Part shown: piece after piece, positions 8,844-18,753 of the stretch | Position numbering within the stretch: the first letter of the stretch is position 1 | Layout: every line of letters begins with the position of its first letter | Source: Xanthobacter sp. NM-59 | Lineage (GTDB): Bacteria; Pseudomonadota; Alphaproteobacteria; Rhizobiales; Xanthobacteraceae | DNA: 64,000 bases | Reading direction: 5' to 3' | Assembly (NCBI RefSeq): GCF_021401125.1 | Contig: NZ_JACBFQ010000001.1 | Location: forward strand, 682,001 to 746,000 | Program-made: the position numbers and the translations under genes | Notes under the pieces: model-generated | Seen by the model: only the letters and a program-made list of their open reading frames with translations | The model's database searches: none | Told to the model about the DNA's origin: nothing

Positions 8844-9707
8844 ATGGATCGCGACACTTCTCCATTCCCGTCCGACCTGGTGCAGTTGCATCCGGGCCTT
8901 GGTCTACTGCGCTTCGCCGCCCTGCTCTCCGACGGCGCGGAGGCGGACGACGAGACCCTCGACGCGATGTTCGAACAGATGGAGATCGGGGCGTTGGACC
9001 GCTTGCCCCCGGTCGAGATCTGGAGCGAGCTGGAGCGCGGCCTGATGGGCGCGAAACCCTCGGCCATGCTGCGTGCGCTGCGGGCCTGCGGCGTGCTCGA
9101 GATTATCCTGCCGGAGCTGGATGCCCTGTTCGGCGTACCGCAGATCGCCGACGACCCCGGCGAGGTCGATCTTGGCGAGCTGCTTCTGCGCTCCCTGGAC
9201 GAAGCGGCCTCCGTTAACGCACCGCTTGAAGTCCGCTTCGCGCTGCTGGTCATGAATGCCGGCAAGTCCGATTCTCCCAAAGAGCACCTGCCTGCCCACT
9301 ACCGGCACATTGAGCGCGGCGCACCGCGCGTTGCCGCCATGGCTAAGCGCTTCGGCGTTTCCGAAAGCTGCCGCGACCTCGCAATGCTGGCGCTGAAGGA
9401 GTGCGAGCGTGTGCACCGCACCTCTGCCGTGCGCGCCGGACCGATCGCCGCCATGCTCGCGCGCATCGACGCCTTCGACAACCCGACGCGTTTCGCCCGC
9501 CTTATGAGCGTGGCGCGCTGTGACTATTACGGCCACGGCGGACGCAGTGAGCCCGAGTATCCCAAAGCCCAGATTCTCGAAAAGGCGCTGGCGAGTTGCG
9601 CGCCGCTCTCCCCCGAAAGCTTTGAGACGCCAGAGGAACTGATGACAGCCCGCGCTGGTGCGATCGCCCGAGCCTTCCGCTCCGAGCGCTGGTCCGACGA
9701 CGACTGA
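8844..9707 (+). CDS. Relative of the C-terminal half of multifunctional CCA nucleotidyltransferase, degenerate HD domain
   Basis: 287 residues that align by eye over nearly their whole length with residues downstream of the nucleotidyltransferase domain of E. coli Cca: WSELERGLM, RACGVLEIILPELDALFGVP, LEVRFALLV and a terminal YPKAQILEKAL match Cca WKELEKALM, LPEIDALFGVP, VDVRFATLC and ADYPQGRWL. The catalytic nucleotidyltransferase head is absent, and the HD motif of Cca (CHDLGKG) reads VMNAGKS here, so the metal-dependent phosphohydrolase site is lost. It may be a tRNA-binding or regulatory remnant with a new role. It is upstream of recA on the same strand but separated by the SOS-box promoter. 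The ATG at 8844 has only a weak purine-rich site before it. Confidence 0.7.
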   Translation: MDRDTSPFPSDLVQLHPGLGLLRFAALLSDGAEADDETLDAMFEQMEIGALDRLPPVEIWSELERGLMGAKPSAMLRALRACGVLEIILPELDALFGVPQIADDPGEVDLGELLLRSLDEAASVNAPLEVRFALLVMNAGKSDSPKEHLPAHYRHIERGAPRVAAMAKRFGVSESCRDLAMLALKECERVHRTSAVRAGPIAAMLARIDAFDNPTRFARLMSVARCDYYGHGGRSEPEYPKAQILEKALASCAPLSPESFETPEELMTARAGAIARAFRSERWSDDD

Positions 9708-9747
9708 ACCGAAACTACAACTGTGCCCCACCCTTCTTCGTTGGTTA

Positions 9748-9762
9748 GAACATATTGCGAAC
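9748..9762 (+). promoter_or_regulatory. LexA (SOS) box upstream of recA
   Basis: GAAC-N7-GAAC at 9748-9762, with a third GAAC at 9766-9769, located 66 nt before the recA start. Alphaproteobacterial LexA recognises the direct repeat GTTC-N7-GTTC, which is this sequence on the opposite strand. It predicts DNA-damage induction of recA. Confidence 0.85.
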
Positions 9763-9827
9763 AAGGAACAAAGCAAGTACATAAGGGGTGATCTCATTTC
9801 CCCTTGCGCCAGCACTGGAGCGCGGCG

Positions 9828-10916
9828 ATGACTCAGGCGACACTCCGACTCGTCGAAGGTTCTTCCATGGACAAGACCAAAGCTCTCGATGCCGCGCTTT
9901 CTCAGATCGAGCGCCACTTCGGCAAAGGCTCGATCATGCGCCTGGGCAAAGGCGGCAAAGCGCTGGAAATTGAGAGCATTCCCACGGGTTCGCTGGGCCT
10001 CGACATCGCGCTTGGCATTGGCGGTCTTCCGAAGGGCCGCGTTGTCGAAATCTTCGGCCCGGAATCGTCCGGTAAGACCACCCTCGCCCTTCACGTGATC
10101 GCCGAATCCCAAAAGCGCGGAGGCACGTGCGCCTTCATCGACGCCGAGCATGCTCTCGACCCAGTCTACGCGCGCAAGCTGGGTGTCAACCTGGACGACC
10201 TCCTGATCTCCCAGCCCGATGCCGGCGAGCAGGCGCTCGAGATCGCCGATACCCTGGTGCGTTCTGGGGCCATCGACGTCCTGGTGGTGGATTCTGTAGC
10301 AGCCCTCACGCCGCGCGCGGAACTTGAGGGCGAGATGGGCGACAACCAGCCCGGCATGCAGGCCCGGCTCATGAGCCAGGCTCTGCGCAAGCTCACCGCG
10401 TCGATCTCCAAGTCCAACACCATGGTCATCTTCATCAACCAGATTCGCATGAAGATTGGCGTGATGTACGGTTCGCCCGAAACCACCACGGGCGGTAACG
10501 CGCTGAAGTTCTATGCTTCCGTGCGGCTCGACATTCGCCGCTTCGGTTCGATCAAGGAGCGTGACGAAGTCGTGGGCAACCAAACCCGCGTGAAGGTGGT
10601 GAAAAATAAGCTCGCGCCACCCTTCAAGCAGGTTGAGTTCGACATCATGTACGGCGAAGGCGTCTCCAAGATGGGCGAATTGCTCGATCTCGGCGTGCGT
10701 GCCGGCGTGGTGGAAAAATCAGGCGCGTGGTTCTCCTACGACAGTCAGCGCCTCGGCCAGGGTCGAGAGAACGCCAAGACCTTCCTGCGTCAGAATTCCG
10801 AGGTGGCTGGCCGGATCGAAGCGGCAATCCGCCAAAATGCGGGGCTGATCGCGGAACAAATTCTCGTCGGCACTCCGGAGGAGAATGCCGATGGCGAAGA
10901 GCCAGCGGAGGGCTAA
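9828..10916 (+). CDS. recA: Recombinase RecA
   Basis: A 362-residue RecA, the ATP-dependent strand-exchange protein that forms filaments on single-stranded DNA and stimulates LexA self-cleavage. Walker [10 protein letters not shown] (about 74-82), the [12 protein letters not shown] loop L1/L2 region, [14 protein letters not shown] and the acidic C-terminal tail are all present. I start at ATG 9828, which gives the rhizobial-type N-terminus ([19 protein letters not shown]) after a GGAG site; an upstream in-frame ATG at 9804 and an internal one at 9867 are alternatives. The SOS box lies directly upstream and alaS follows, as in many alphaproteobacteria. Confidence 0.97.
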   Translation: MTQATLRLVEGSSMDKTKALDAALSQIERHFGKGSIMRLGKGGKALEIESIPTGSLGLDIALGIGGLPKGRVVEIFGPESSGKTTLALHVIAESQKRGGTCAFIDAEHALDPVYARKLGVNLDDLLISQPDAGEQALEIADTLVRSGAIDVLVVDSVAALTPRAELEGEMGDNQPGMQARLMSQALRKLTASISKSNTMVIFINQIRMKIGVMYGSPETTTGGNALKFYASVRLDIRRFGSIKERDEVVGNQTRVKVVKNKLAPPFKQVEFDIMYGEGVSKMGELLDLGVRAGVVEKSGAWFSYDSQRLGQGRENAKTFLRQNSEVAGRIEAAIRQNAGLIAEQILVGTPEENADGEEPAEG

Positions 10917-11129
10917 CCTTACCGCTGGCCCGCCCGTGGGCTGCGGAGAGTTCAAGGGTTTCTGGACAAGCGCCGGGCTCGCCGGTAAACGAACCCGGTT
11001 CCGTTTCGCTCGTGTGACGCCTGCATAGGCGGTGAGCGCGGAACCGGGCGACAGCGCGAGCGCTTCGTTCGAGGTGATCATCGCCGGCTGCGTCTCGCGC
11101 GTCCGGCTCTTAAAGGTAGTGGCCGGCAC

Positions 11130-13784
11130 ATGAGCGGCGTCAACGAGATTCGGTCGACTTTCATCGACTACTTCGTCAAGCACGGGCACGAGGCGGTTTC
11201 CTCATCCCCGCTGGTGCCGCACAACGACCCCACCCTGATGTTCACCAATGCGGGGATGGTGCAGTTCAAGAACGTCTTCACCGGAATGGAGAAGCGCGCT
11301 TACTCGCGCGCTGTGACCGCGCAGAAATGTGTGCGCGCCGGCGGAAAGCACAACGATCTTGATAATGTCGGCTACACAGCCCGGCATCATACCTTCTTCG
11401 AAATGCTCGGCAATTTCTCGTTCGGCGACTATTTCAAGGATCGCGCGATCGAGCTTGCATGGAATCTGGTCACCGGTTCGTTCGACCTGCCGAAGGATCG
11501 CCTGCTCGTCACCGTCTATAGCGAGGACGAAGAGGCCTACAATCTTTGGAAGAAGATCGCTGGCCTGTCCGACGACAAGATCATTCGTATTTCAACAAGC
11601 GACAATTTCTGGTCCATGGGCGATACCGGTCCATGCGGACCCTGCTCCGAGATCTTCTTCGATCACGGGCCGCACATTCCCGGTGGCCCTCCGGGCTCGC
11701 CCGACGAGGACGGGGATCGCTTTATCGAGATCTGGAACCTCGTGTTCATGCAATACGAGCAGCTCCCCGGTGGCGAGCGGCTGGTGCTGCCCCGTCCGTC
11801 CATCGACACGGGTATGGGACTGGAACGCATCTCCGCCGTCCTCCAGGGAACGCATGACAATTACGAAACCGACCTGATGCGCGCCTTGATCGCGGAGGTC
11901 GCGGAGCTCACAAACGTCGATCCGGATGGGCCGCAGAAGGCAAGCCACCGTGTTATCGCGGATCATCTGCGCGCCTCGGTGTTTTTGACGGCGGACGGCG
12001 TGCTTCCCTCCAATGAGGGCCGCGGATACGTCCTGCGTCGCATCATGCGCCGCGCTATGCGCCATGCTCAGCTTCTGGGCGCGCGCGACCCGCTGATGCA
12101 CCGTCTGGTTCCCGCCCTCGTGCGCGAGATGGGGCGGGCTTACCCGGAGATCGTGCGGGCCGAAGCGCTGGCCAGCGAGACACTGCTGCTTGAGGAAACC
12201 CGCTTCCGCCGGACGCTTGAGCGGGGTCTCTCGATTCTCGAGGAAGAGAGCGCGGGCCTTGTCCAGGGTGCAAGCTTCCCCGGTGAGGTGGCCTTCAAGC
12301 TCTATGACACCTACGGCTTCCCCCTCGATCTGACGCAGGACGCGTTGAGGGCCCGCGGCATCTCGGTGGACCTTAGCGCTTTTGACGCGGCGATGGCCCG
12401 CCAAAAGGCCGAAGCCCGCGCCAATTGGGCAGGGTCCGGTGAGGCGGCGACGGACAATGTCTGGTTCCAGATCCGCGACAGGGTCGGTGCCACCGAATTC
12501 CTTGGCTATGAGACGGAAAAGGCTGAGGGTGCTGTCGTCGCTTTACTGAAGGATGGCGGGGAGGTTGAGAGCCTACCAGCCGGTTCTCGCGGGCTAGTCG
12601 TGCTGAACCAAACGCCATTCTACGCAGAATCCGGTGGCCAGATGGGCGACACGGGCGTGTGGAGCGGCGAAGGCGGCGTGGCCGTGCGGGTGCTTTCCAC
12701 TCAGAAGAAACTCGGCGACCTGTTCGTCCATGAGGTTGAGGTCACTGCGGGTGAGCTGAAGAACGGTGCCGCGCTGGTGCTCGAAGTGGACCATGCCCGA
12801 CGCTCCGCATTGCGGGCGAACCATTCGGCCACTCACCTGCTGCATGAGGCGCTTCGGCGCGTGCTTGGCGAGCATGTGGCTCAGAAGGGCTCGCTGGTGG
12901 CGCCGGATCGGCTGCGCTTCGATTTTTCTCACCCCAAGCCGCTTTCCCCGAGCGAGGTCGCAGAGGTCGAGGACATCACCAACAGGTTCGTGCTGCGCAA
13001 TGAGCCCGTTGAAACGCGCGTCATGGCAGTGGACGACGCCATTGCGTCAGGTGCGCGCGCGCTGTTCGGCGAGAAGTACGGTGATGAAGTCCGGGTGGTG
13101 TCCATGGGCACCGACGCTGGAAACGGCTCCCCTTATTCCATTGAGCTTTGCGGCGGGACGCATGTGCGGCGGACGGGCGATATCGGCATCGTTTCCGTTG
13201 TTGCGGAAACTGCTGTCGCTTCTGGTGTGCGGCGCATCGAGGCGCTGACGGCCGATGCCGCTCGCCACCACCTCAATATTGCGAATACGGCCCTGCAGGG
13301 TGCGGCGTCGATCCTCAAAGCGCCTGTGGCGGAGGTCGAGGCGCGGCTTGCGGCTCTGGTTGAGGATCGACGCAAGCTTGAGCGCGAATTGACCGATGCG
13401 CGCAAGAAGTTGGCGATGGCCGGCGGAGGCGAGGAGCAGGGGCCGCGGGTCATTGAGGTTAACGGCACGAAGTATCTTGCGATTGCGATTTCCGGCGCGG
13501 ATGCCAAGGATCTGAAGGCGATCGCCGATGAAGGGAAGAGCAAGATCGGGTCCGGTGTCGTTGCGGTGGCAAACAGCGCCGCAGACGGAAAGGCGTCCCT
13601 TGTGGTCGGTGTGACGGCGGATCTCGTCGGTCGGTTCGATGCGGTGGCGCTGGTTCGACGCGGCGCCGAAGCTCTGGGCGGCAAGGGCGGCGGTGGGCGG
13701 CCGGACATGGCCCAGGCGGGCGGTCCGGACGGTGGGAAATGCGAAGCGGCTCTCGCGGCGATCGAGGCAGCGCTCGCCGGCTGA
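11130..13784 (+). CDS. alaS: Alanine--tRNA ligase
   Basis: An 884-residue class II synthetase charging tRNA-Ala. Domains in order: catalytic core (motif 1 region from residue 1, [18 protein letters not shown], motif 3 GMGLERI near 230), tRNA-recognition domain, editing domain with the [12 protein letters not shown] zinc/active-site histidines (about 565) and [13 protein letters not shown] (about 672), and the C-Ala domain with the glycine-rich tail [16 protein letters not shown] that also acts in editing family members. Length is normal. It lies 213 nt downstream of recA; no T-box or other leader element was recognised. Confidence 0.97.
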   Translation: MSGVNEIRSTFIDYFVKHGHEAVSSSPLVPHNDPTLMFTNAGMVQFKNVFTGMEKRAYSRAVTAQKCVRAGGKHNDLDNVGYTARHHTFFEMLGNFSFGDYFKDRAIELAWNLVTGSFDLPKDRLLVTVYSEDEEAYNLWKKIAGLSDDKIIRISTSDNFWSMGDTGPCGPCSEIFFDHGPHIPGGPPGSPDEDGDRFIEIWNLVFMQYEQLPGGERLVLPRPSIDTGMGLERISAVLQGTHDNYETDLMRALIAEVAELTNVDPDGPQKASHRVIADHLRASVFLTADGVLPSNEGRGYVLRRIMRRAMRHAQLLGARDPLMHRLVPALVREMGRAYPEIVRAEALASETLLLEETRFRRTLERGLSILEEESAGLVQGASFPGEVAFKLYDTYGFPLDLTQDALRARGISVDLSAFDAAMARQKAEARANWAGSGEAATDNVWFQIRDRVGATEFLGYETEKAEGAVVALLKDGGEVESLPAGSRGLVVLNQTPFYAESGGQMGDTGVWSGEGGVAVRVLSTQKKLGDLFVHEVEVTAGELKNGAALVLEVDHARRSALRANHSATHLLHEALRRVLGEHVAQKGSLVAPDRLRFDFSHPKPLSPSEVAEVEDITNRFVLRNEPVETRVMAVDDAIASGARALFGEKYGDEVRVVSMGTDAGNGSPYSIELCGGTHVRRTGDIGIVSVVAETAVASGVRRIEALTADAARHHLNIANTALQGAASILKAPVAEVEARLAALVEDRRKLERELTDARKKLAMAGGGEEQGPRVIEVNGTKYLAIAISGADAKDLKAIADEGKSKIGSGVVAVANSAADGKASLVVGVTADLVGRFDAVALVRRGAEALGGKGGGGRPDMAQAGGPDGGKCEAALAAIEAALAG

Positions 13785-14062
13785 AAGTGCGGCGTGGGTC
13801 CATTATGGTGGGCGCGCTCGGCCTCGTTGGTGAACCCGGCTGCGGGCGAGCGCGCGTCCAGAAAGACATCAGCGCGGCGGAGGTGCCAGGTGCGCTTCGT
13901 TGAGCAGCGGTCTCGCGACCGGCGCTGATCCGCGGACCTCTCGCAATCACCCCGGTGATGGCGATTGGATGGCTCTTCGCAAGTCGCGATTTCGCTGTGG
14001 GGCGACTGGCGCCACACATATTAATGCAACTCCTGAGGTGTTTTGAGTGAGGAGAAGCGGCT
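13785..14062. other. Intergenic spacer
   Basis: 278 bp between alaS and the antiporter gene on the same strand, with an AT-richer segment just before the antiporter start that may be its promoter. No element identified. Confidence 0.35.
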
Positions 14063-15787
14063 GTGGGTGACGCCTTCCTCAAGGACGGGTTCGTTTATCT
14101 CCTGGCAGCCGGTATTTTGGTGCCACTCTTTCACCGCGCGCGCATTGGCGCCGTCGTGGGCTTCATTCTCATCGGTGCCGTGCTGGGGCCGCACGGGCTC
14201 GGGAGCTGGGCGGCGGACGTACCCTGGTTGCGCTTCGTCACCATTTCAAACCCAGAGCGGGCCGCACCGTTTGGTGAGCTTGGGGTCATCTTCCTCCTAT
14301 TTCTGCTTGGTCTCGAATTCTCAGCAAGCCGCCTGTGGGCGCTTCGGCGGGAAGTGTTCGGTATTGGCGGCCTGCAGGTGCTGTTCTGCGGCGCGGCGCT
14401 GGCGTCCGCGGTTGGACTGTCGGGATTTGTTGAGTCAGATGTTGCGTTGGTGCTGGGCTTCGCGCTCGCACTGTCGTCCACCGCCGTGGTTACTCAGATC
14501 CTCATTGAGGAACATCGGTCATTGGCGCCGCTCGGGCAGCTCGTCATTGCCGTGCTCCTCTTTCAGGATCTGATGGTGGTCCCCATCCTGCTCGCCACTG
14601 AATTGATCGCCGACGGCGGAAGCGTCCTGCTCCTTGCGGTCACGGCCATGGCCAAGGCGTTGGGTGCGGTCGCGGTCATTCTCGTGGCCGGCAGGTTCGT
14701 GATGGCGCCGCTGGTGAGTATCGCCGGCAGCACCAGGTCCCGCGAGCTCATCATGGCGATTACCCTGGTCGTTGTCGTCGGGACTGCGGCCTTCACGCGC
14801 GCGGCGGGACTTTCCGGCGCGCTTGGGGCGTTTCTTGCGGGCATGCTGCTCTCGGAAACCGCCTATCGGCACCAGATTGAGGTGGATCTCGAACCGTTCA
14901 AGGGCCTGCTGATTGGCGTGTTCTTCGTAACGGTCGGCATGAGCGTGAATTTTCGCGCGGTTCTGCCACATCTTCACCTCGTACTCGCGGGCACTGTGGC
15001 GCTGCTTGTGATCAAGACGGTGTTCAATTTCGCTGCGGCGCGCGTCATGCGTGTGGGGCAGGCCGAAGCGGCGGAGGCTGCAATTTTGCTGGCCCAGACG
15101 GGCGAGTTTGCCTTGGTCGTGCTGGGCCTGATGGTGGCGAAGGGCGTTCTGGGCAGCGCCGATGCCGGTATCGTCATCGCAGTGGTCGGGCTCGGACTTG
15201 CAGCGACCCCCGTGCTTTCGGGCCTGGGGCACAAGCTGGGCCTGAAGCTGGAAGTGCGGGCACACGACCATCTCGCCGTGCCCACGCTGGATGCGCCCCG
15301 TGGGCACGTCATTATCGGCGGCTTTGGCCGGGTGGGGGGAATGGTGGCGGAGGCGTTGGAGCGGGAAAAGGTTCCGTTCGTCGCCGTCGACAGCAATCCC
15401 CGGCGCGTTGCCATCGAGCGGGCCAGCGGCCGGCCGGTCTATTTTGGCGATGCCGGCCGTGAGGAGATTCTGGAGCGGCTGGGCGCGGACGGCGCCATCG
15501 CCTTCGTTCTGACACTTGATTCGCCCACAGCAGCGGAGCGGATGGCGGAGGTGATCCATCGCCGTTGGGGCAATGTCCCGGTTCTTGCTCGGGCGAAAGA
15601 CGCCGATCATGCCTGCCGGCTGGCCGGTCACGGGGTTTCCGGCGTCATTCCCGAGACGGTGGAAGGCAGCCTGCAGCTTGTGGCGCAGCTTCTTGGCACC
15701 TTGGGCATGCCCCCGGATGCAGTGGCGACCCGCACGGCCGAGGCGCGGGCGAGAGAGGCTGAGCGTTTCGGATGCCGACCCACTTGA
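14063..15787 (+). CDS. Kef/YbaL-type monovalent cation:proton antiporter-2
   Basis: A 574-residue CPA2 transporter. About twelve hydrophobic segments span residues 10-385 (for example GAVVGFILIGAVLGP and FGELGVIFLLFLLGLEFS), followed by a cytosolic RCK/TrkA-N domain from about 410 with the nucleotide-binding turn IIGGFGRVGG and DSNPRR. Members export K+ or Na+ in exchange for protons and are gated through the RCK domain. Start is GTG at 14063 with GAGGAG 6 nt upstream. The KefB glutathione-control residues cannot be judged, so I do not assign a specific gene name. The next gene is a potassium channel, suggesting a K+ homeostasis pair. Confidence 0.85.
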   Translation: MGDAFLKDGFVYLLAAGILVPLFHRARIGAVVGFILIGAVLGPHGLGSWAADVPWLRFVTISNPERAAPFGELGVIFLLFLLGLEFSASRLWALRREVFGIGGLQVLFCGAALASAVGLSGFVESDVALVLGFALALSSTAVVTQILIEEHRSLAPLGQLVIAVLLFQDLMVVPILLATELIADGGSVLLLAVTAMAKALGAVAVILVAGRFVMAPLVSIAGSTRSRELIMAITLVVVVGTAAFTRAAGLSGALGAFLAGMLLSETAYRHQIEVDLEPFKGLLIGVFFVTVGMSVNFRAVLPHLHLVLAGTVALLVIKTVFNFAAARVMRVGQAEAAEAAILLAQTGEFALVVLGLMVAKGVLGSADAGIVIAVVGLGLAATPVLSGLGHKLGLKLEVRAHDHLAVPTLDAPRGHVIIGGFGRVGGMVAEALEREKVPFVAVDSNPRRVAIERASGRPVYFGDAGREEILERLGADGAIAFVLTLDSPTAAERMAEVIHRRWGNVPVLARAKDADHACRLAGHGVSGVIPETVEGSLQLVAQLLGTLGMPPDAVATRTAEARAREAERFGCRPT

Positions 15788-15896
15788 AGTCATTACCGGC
15801 GAGGACTTTCGCTCGTAATCCGCGGTGCGTGTCACTGCCCCGCCCGGCTCCGAGCCTCAGGGCGCCGGTCCGGGCCTCCGCGGGGAACGATCTGCG

Positions 15897-17096
15897 ATGA
15901 GCCTGGAACAAATTCGCCAACGCACCTTCGATATCCTGGAGCGCGACATGCCCGGCGACGTCGCCGCGGATGTAGTGCACTTCTTCCTCATCTTGCTGGT
16001 GCTGGTCAGCGTCGTCGGTGCGGTGCTTGGAACCGTGCCGTCCTTTGAACTGCACGAAAAGTGGTGGTTCAACTTCGGCGAATTTTGCGCGCTCATCGTC
16101 TTTTCAATTGAGTATCTGGTGCGCATTTGGGTCGCGCCGGAACATCCGCTGCGCCGGCAGCTGCCCGCGTGGCGCGCACGCCTCAACTATCTGGCGACAC
16201 CAGCGGCGATCATCGATCTGCTCGCGGTCGCGCCGGTTCTGGTGGCGGAATTCGCCCCCATGGACACGCAGGCGCTCCTCGTCCTGCGGTTGCTGCGGTT
16301 TCTCAAGCTGGCCCGGTATTCGTCGGGCTTCAATGCACTCTATCTGGCCGTGAAACGCGAGCGCTACGCCCTGCTTGCGTGCCTTGTGCTGCTGTGGACC
16401 GGCGTGCTGCTGGCGGCAACCGCCATGTACCTCGTAGAGCGCAACGTGCAGCCGGACAAGTTCGGCTCCATTCCGGAATCCATGTGGTGGGCCATCACGA
16501 CACTGACCACGGTTGGGTATGGAGATACGGTTCCGATCACCACAATCGGCCGCATGATCGGTGCGGTGACCATGGTTACCGGCCTCATCATGCTGGCCTT
16601 GCCCATCGCCATCGTGGCCAGCTCCTTCTCGGACGTCATCTCGAAACATAATTTCGTGGTGACGTTCTCCATGCTCTCACGCCTGCCTCCGTTTTCGGAC
16701 CTGGATGCGCGCGTGCTTGGCGACCTGTTGCCGCTCTTCAATTCCCGCAGCTTCGATCGCGGGCGCCAGGTTGTTCGGCCCGGCGAGCGAGCGCGCCACC
16801 TGTTCGTGGTGCTGGAGGGTGAGCTGGAATCCACCGGTGGCGAACGAACGGTGCGGCTGGGCGCTGGCGACGTTTTCGGCATTTCGCCGGGAACGGATGG
16901 CAGTGCGCAGCCGGTGCGGGCGCTGACCAAGAGCAAGCTCCTCGCCATCGAGGAAGAAGAGCTGAACATGCTCACCCTGCGCTACCCGGACATCAGCCGC
17001 CGCCTGACGGAAATGGCCGGGCGCCCCACGGGGGGCATCTTTGCTCGCCGGCCGAGGCGCCTGGTGCCCCACCCCCGCAAACGCCCGACAAGCTGA
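15897..17096 (+). CDS. Six-segment potassium channel with cyclic-nucleotide-binding-like domain
   Basis: A 399-residue inner-membrane channel. A voltage-sensor-like S1-S4 region is followed by the pore with the selectivity filter TTVGYGDTVP (about 203-212) and S6, then a C-terminal CNBD-like beta-roll (about 275-385). It resembles MlotiK1-type bacterial cyclic-nucleotide-gated channels, but the phosphate-binding cassette is altered: FGISPGTDGSAQ stands where FGE...RSA would be expected, so the conserved Glu and Arg that hold cAMP are missing. It may not be cAMP-gated. ATG 15897 is preferred (GGGGA upstream); a GTG 72 nt earlier is in frame. It follows the Kef-type gene by 109 nt. Confidence 0.8.
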   Translation: MSLEQIRQRTFDILERDMPGDVAADVVHFFLILLVLVSVVGAVLGTVPSFELHEKWWFNFGEFCALIVFSIEYLVRIWVAPEHPLRRQLPAWRARLNYLATPAAIIDLLAVAPVLVAEFAPMDTQALLVLRLLRFLKLARYSSGFNALYLAVKRERYALLACLVLLWTGVLLAATAMYLVERNVQPDKFGSIPESMWWAITTLTTVGYGDTVPITTIGRMIGAVTMVTGLIMLALPIAIVASSFSDVISKHNFVVTFSMLSRLPPFSDLDARVLGDLLPLFNSRSFDRGRQVVRPGERARHLFVVLEGELESTGGERTVRLGAGDVFGISPGTDGSAQPVRALTKSKLLAIEEEELNMLTLRYPDISRRLTEMAGRPTGGIFARRPRRLVPHPRKRPTS

Positions 17097-17211
17097 GCTC
17101 CGCGCGTCTTTCGACCGCGCGCCGCACCGCGGCAATCACGCGGATCGCCAGTGCCGCGACCCGAGAACTCTCGCCGCGGCCGCTCGAGGGCGACACTGCC
17201 GAACAAAAGAA

Positions 17212-17237
17212 AACGCCGGCTCGAGGGAGCCGGCGTT
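17212..17237 (-). terminator. Rho-independent terminator of icd
   Basis: Perfect 11-bp stem (AACGCCGGCTC and complement) with a GAGG tetraloop, 39 nt beyond the icd stop. On the minus strand it is followed by TTTCTTTTGTT, a clear U-tract. Confidence 0.9.
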
Positions 17238-17275
17238 CGATGCGCGCATCACGGAGCTGATCCGCGAAGAATGCC

Positions 17276-18487
17276 TCAGGCAAGCGCCTTGGACAGGTTC
17301 TCGGAGATCTTGTCCAGGAAGCCGGTGGTGGACAGCCACTTCTGGTCGGCACCCACCAGCAGCGCCAGGTCCTTGGTCATGAAACCGGACTCGACGGTGT
17401 CCACGCACACCTTCTCCAGGGTCTTGGAGAAGGCGGCCAGCTCCTCATTGCCATCGAGCTTGGCGCGGTGGGCAAGGCCACGGGTCCAGGCGAAGATGGA
17501 AGCGATGGAGTTGGTGGAGGTCTCCTTGCCCTTCTGGTGCTCGCGATAGTGGCGGGTCACGGTGCCGTGGGCGGCCTCGGCCTCCACGGTCTTGCCATCG
17601 GGGGTCATGAGTACGGAGGTCATGAGGCCGAGCGAGCCGAAGCCCTGGGCCACGATGTCGGACTGCACGTCGCCGTCATAGTTCTTGCAGGCCCACACAT
17701 AGCCGCCGGACCACTTGAGGGCCGAGGCCACCATGTCGTCGATGAGGCGATGCTCATAGGTGAGGCCGCGCTTGGTGAACTCTTCCTTGAACTCGGCGTC
17801 GTAGATCTCCTGGAAGATATCCTTGAAGCGGCCGTCATAGGCCTTCAGGATGGTGTTCTTCGTGGAGAGATAGACCGGATAGTTGCGCATCAGGCCGTAG
17901 TTCAGCGATGCGCGGGCGAAGTCACGGATCGACTCGTCCACGTTGTACATGGACATGGCGACGCCGGCGCCCGGGAACTTGTAGACTTCCTTCTCGATCT
18001 TCGTGCCGTCTTCACCCACGAAGGAGATGGTCAGCGTGCCCTTGCCCGGCACCTTGAAGTCGGTCGCGCGATACTGGTCGCCGAACGCATGGCGGCCCAC
18101 CACGATGGGCTGGGTCCAGCCGGGCACGAGGCGCGGCACGTTCTTGCAGATGATCGGCTCGCGGAAGATCACGCCGCCGAGGATGTTGCGGATGGTGCCG
18201 TTGGGCGACTTCCACATTTCCTTCAGGTTGAATTCCTTCACCCGGGCTTCGTCCGGGGTGATGGTGGCGCACTTGACGCCCACGCCGTGCTTCTTGATAG
18301 CGTTAGCCGCGTCGATGGTCACCTGGTCGTTGGTGGCGTCGCGGTTCTCGACAGACAGGTCGTAATACTCGAGGTCGATGTCGAGATAGGGGTGGATCAG
18401 CTTGTCCTTGATGTACTGCCAGATGATCCGGGTCATCTCGTCGCCGTCGAGTTCGACGACCGGATTAGCCACCTTGATCTTCGCCAT
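17276..18487 (-). CDS. icd: NADP-dependent isocitrate dehydrogenase
   Basis: A 403-residue homodimeric-type (eukaryotic-like, class II) isocitrate dehydrogenase that oxidatively decarboxylates isocitrate to 2-oxoglutarate with NADP+ in the TCA cycle. Signatures: [14 protein letters not shown] at the N-terminus, the [12 protein letters not shown] isocitrate-binding block (about 94), [10 protein letters not shown] with the metal-binding aspartates (about 249), the GSLGLMTS turn and the [16 protein letters not shown] coenzyme site (about 307). Length matches alphaproteobacterial Icd. It stands alone with its own strong terminator. Confidence 0.96.
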   Translation of the reverse strand: MAKIKVANPVVELDGDEMTRIIWQYIKDKLIHPYLDIDLEYYDLSVENRDATNDQVTIDAANAIKKHGVGVKCATITPDEARVKEFNLKEMWKSPNGTIRNILGGVIFREPIICKNVPRLVPGWTQPIVVGRHAFGDQYRATDFKVPGKGTLTISFVGEDGTKIEKEVYKFPGAGVAMSMYNVDESIRDFARASLNYGLMRNYPVYLSTKNTILKAYDGRFKDIFQEIYDAEFKEEFTKRGLTYEHRLIDDMVASALKWSGGYVWACKNYDGDVQSDIVAQGFGSLGLMTSVLMTPDGKTVEAEAAHGTVTRHYREHQKGKETSTNSIASIFAWTRGLAHRAKLDGNEELAAFSKTLEKVCVDTVESGFMTKDLALLVGADQKWLSTTGFLDKISENLSKALA

Positions 18488-18753
18488 GTGGACGACCTTT
18501 CGGGGGTGCTCTGCGCGTGGATGGAATTCGTCTCAGAAGTCGCCTCGGGGTCCTGGGTCCGGGTCCTCGTCTCGCGTATTCGCGCGCGGTTCGGGCCCGC
18601 CTGCCCTTTGGCAATCCTCCCAGGGCGCCGCTATAGCACCGGCGTGCCACCTAGCGAAAGCGCCAATGCCCCCGCCTTTCGCATGAATTGCATGACAATG
18701 TGTACAAACTCGATGCAGCCGGCCGCCCATGAAAATAACGCCGGCGGAGAAAG
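18488..18753. other. Divergent promoter region icd / trmJ
   Basis: About 265 bp between divergent icd and trmJ. The trmJ-proximal half is AT-richer and probably holds its promoter; nothing more specific is visible. Confidence 0.4.

Noticed and set aside
8904-10583. 559-codon minus-strand frame across the Cca-like gene and recA
   Set aside because: Opposes recA and the SOS promoter; no family features.
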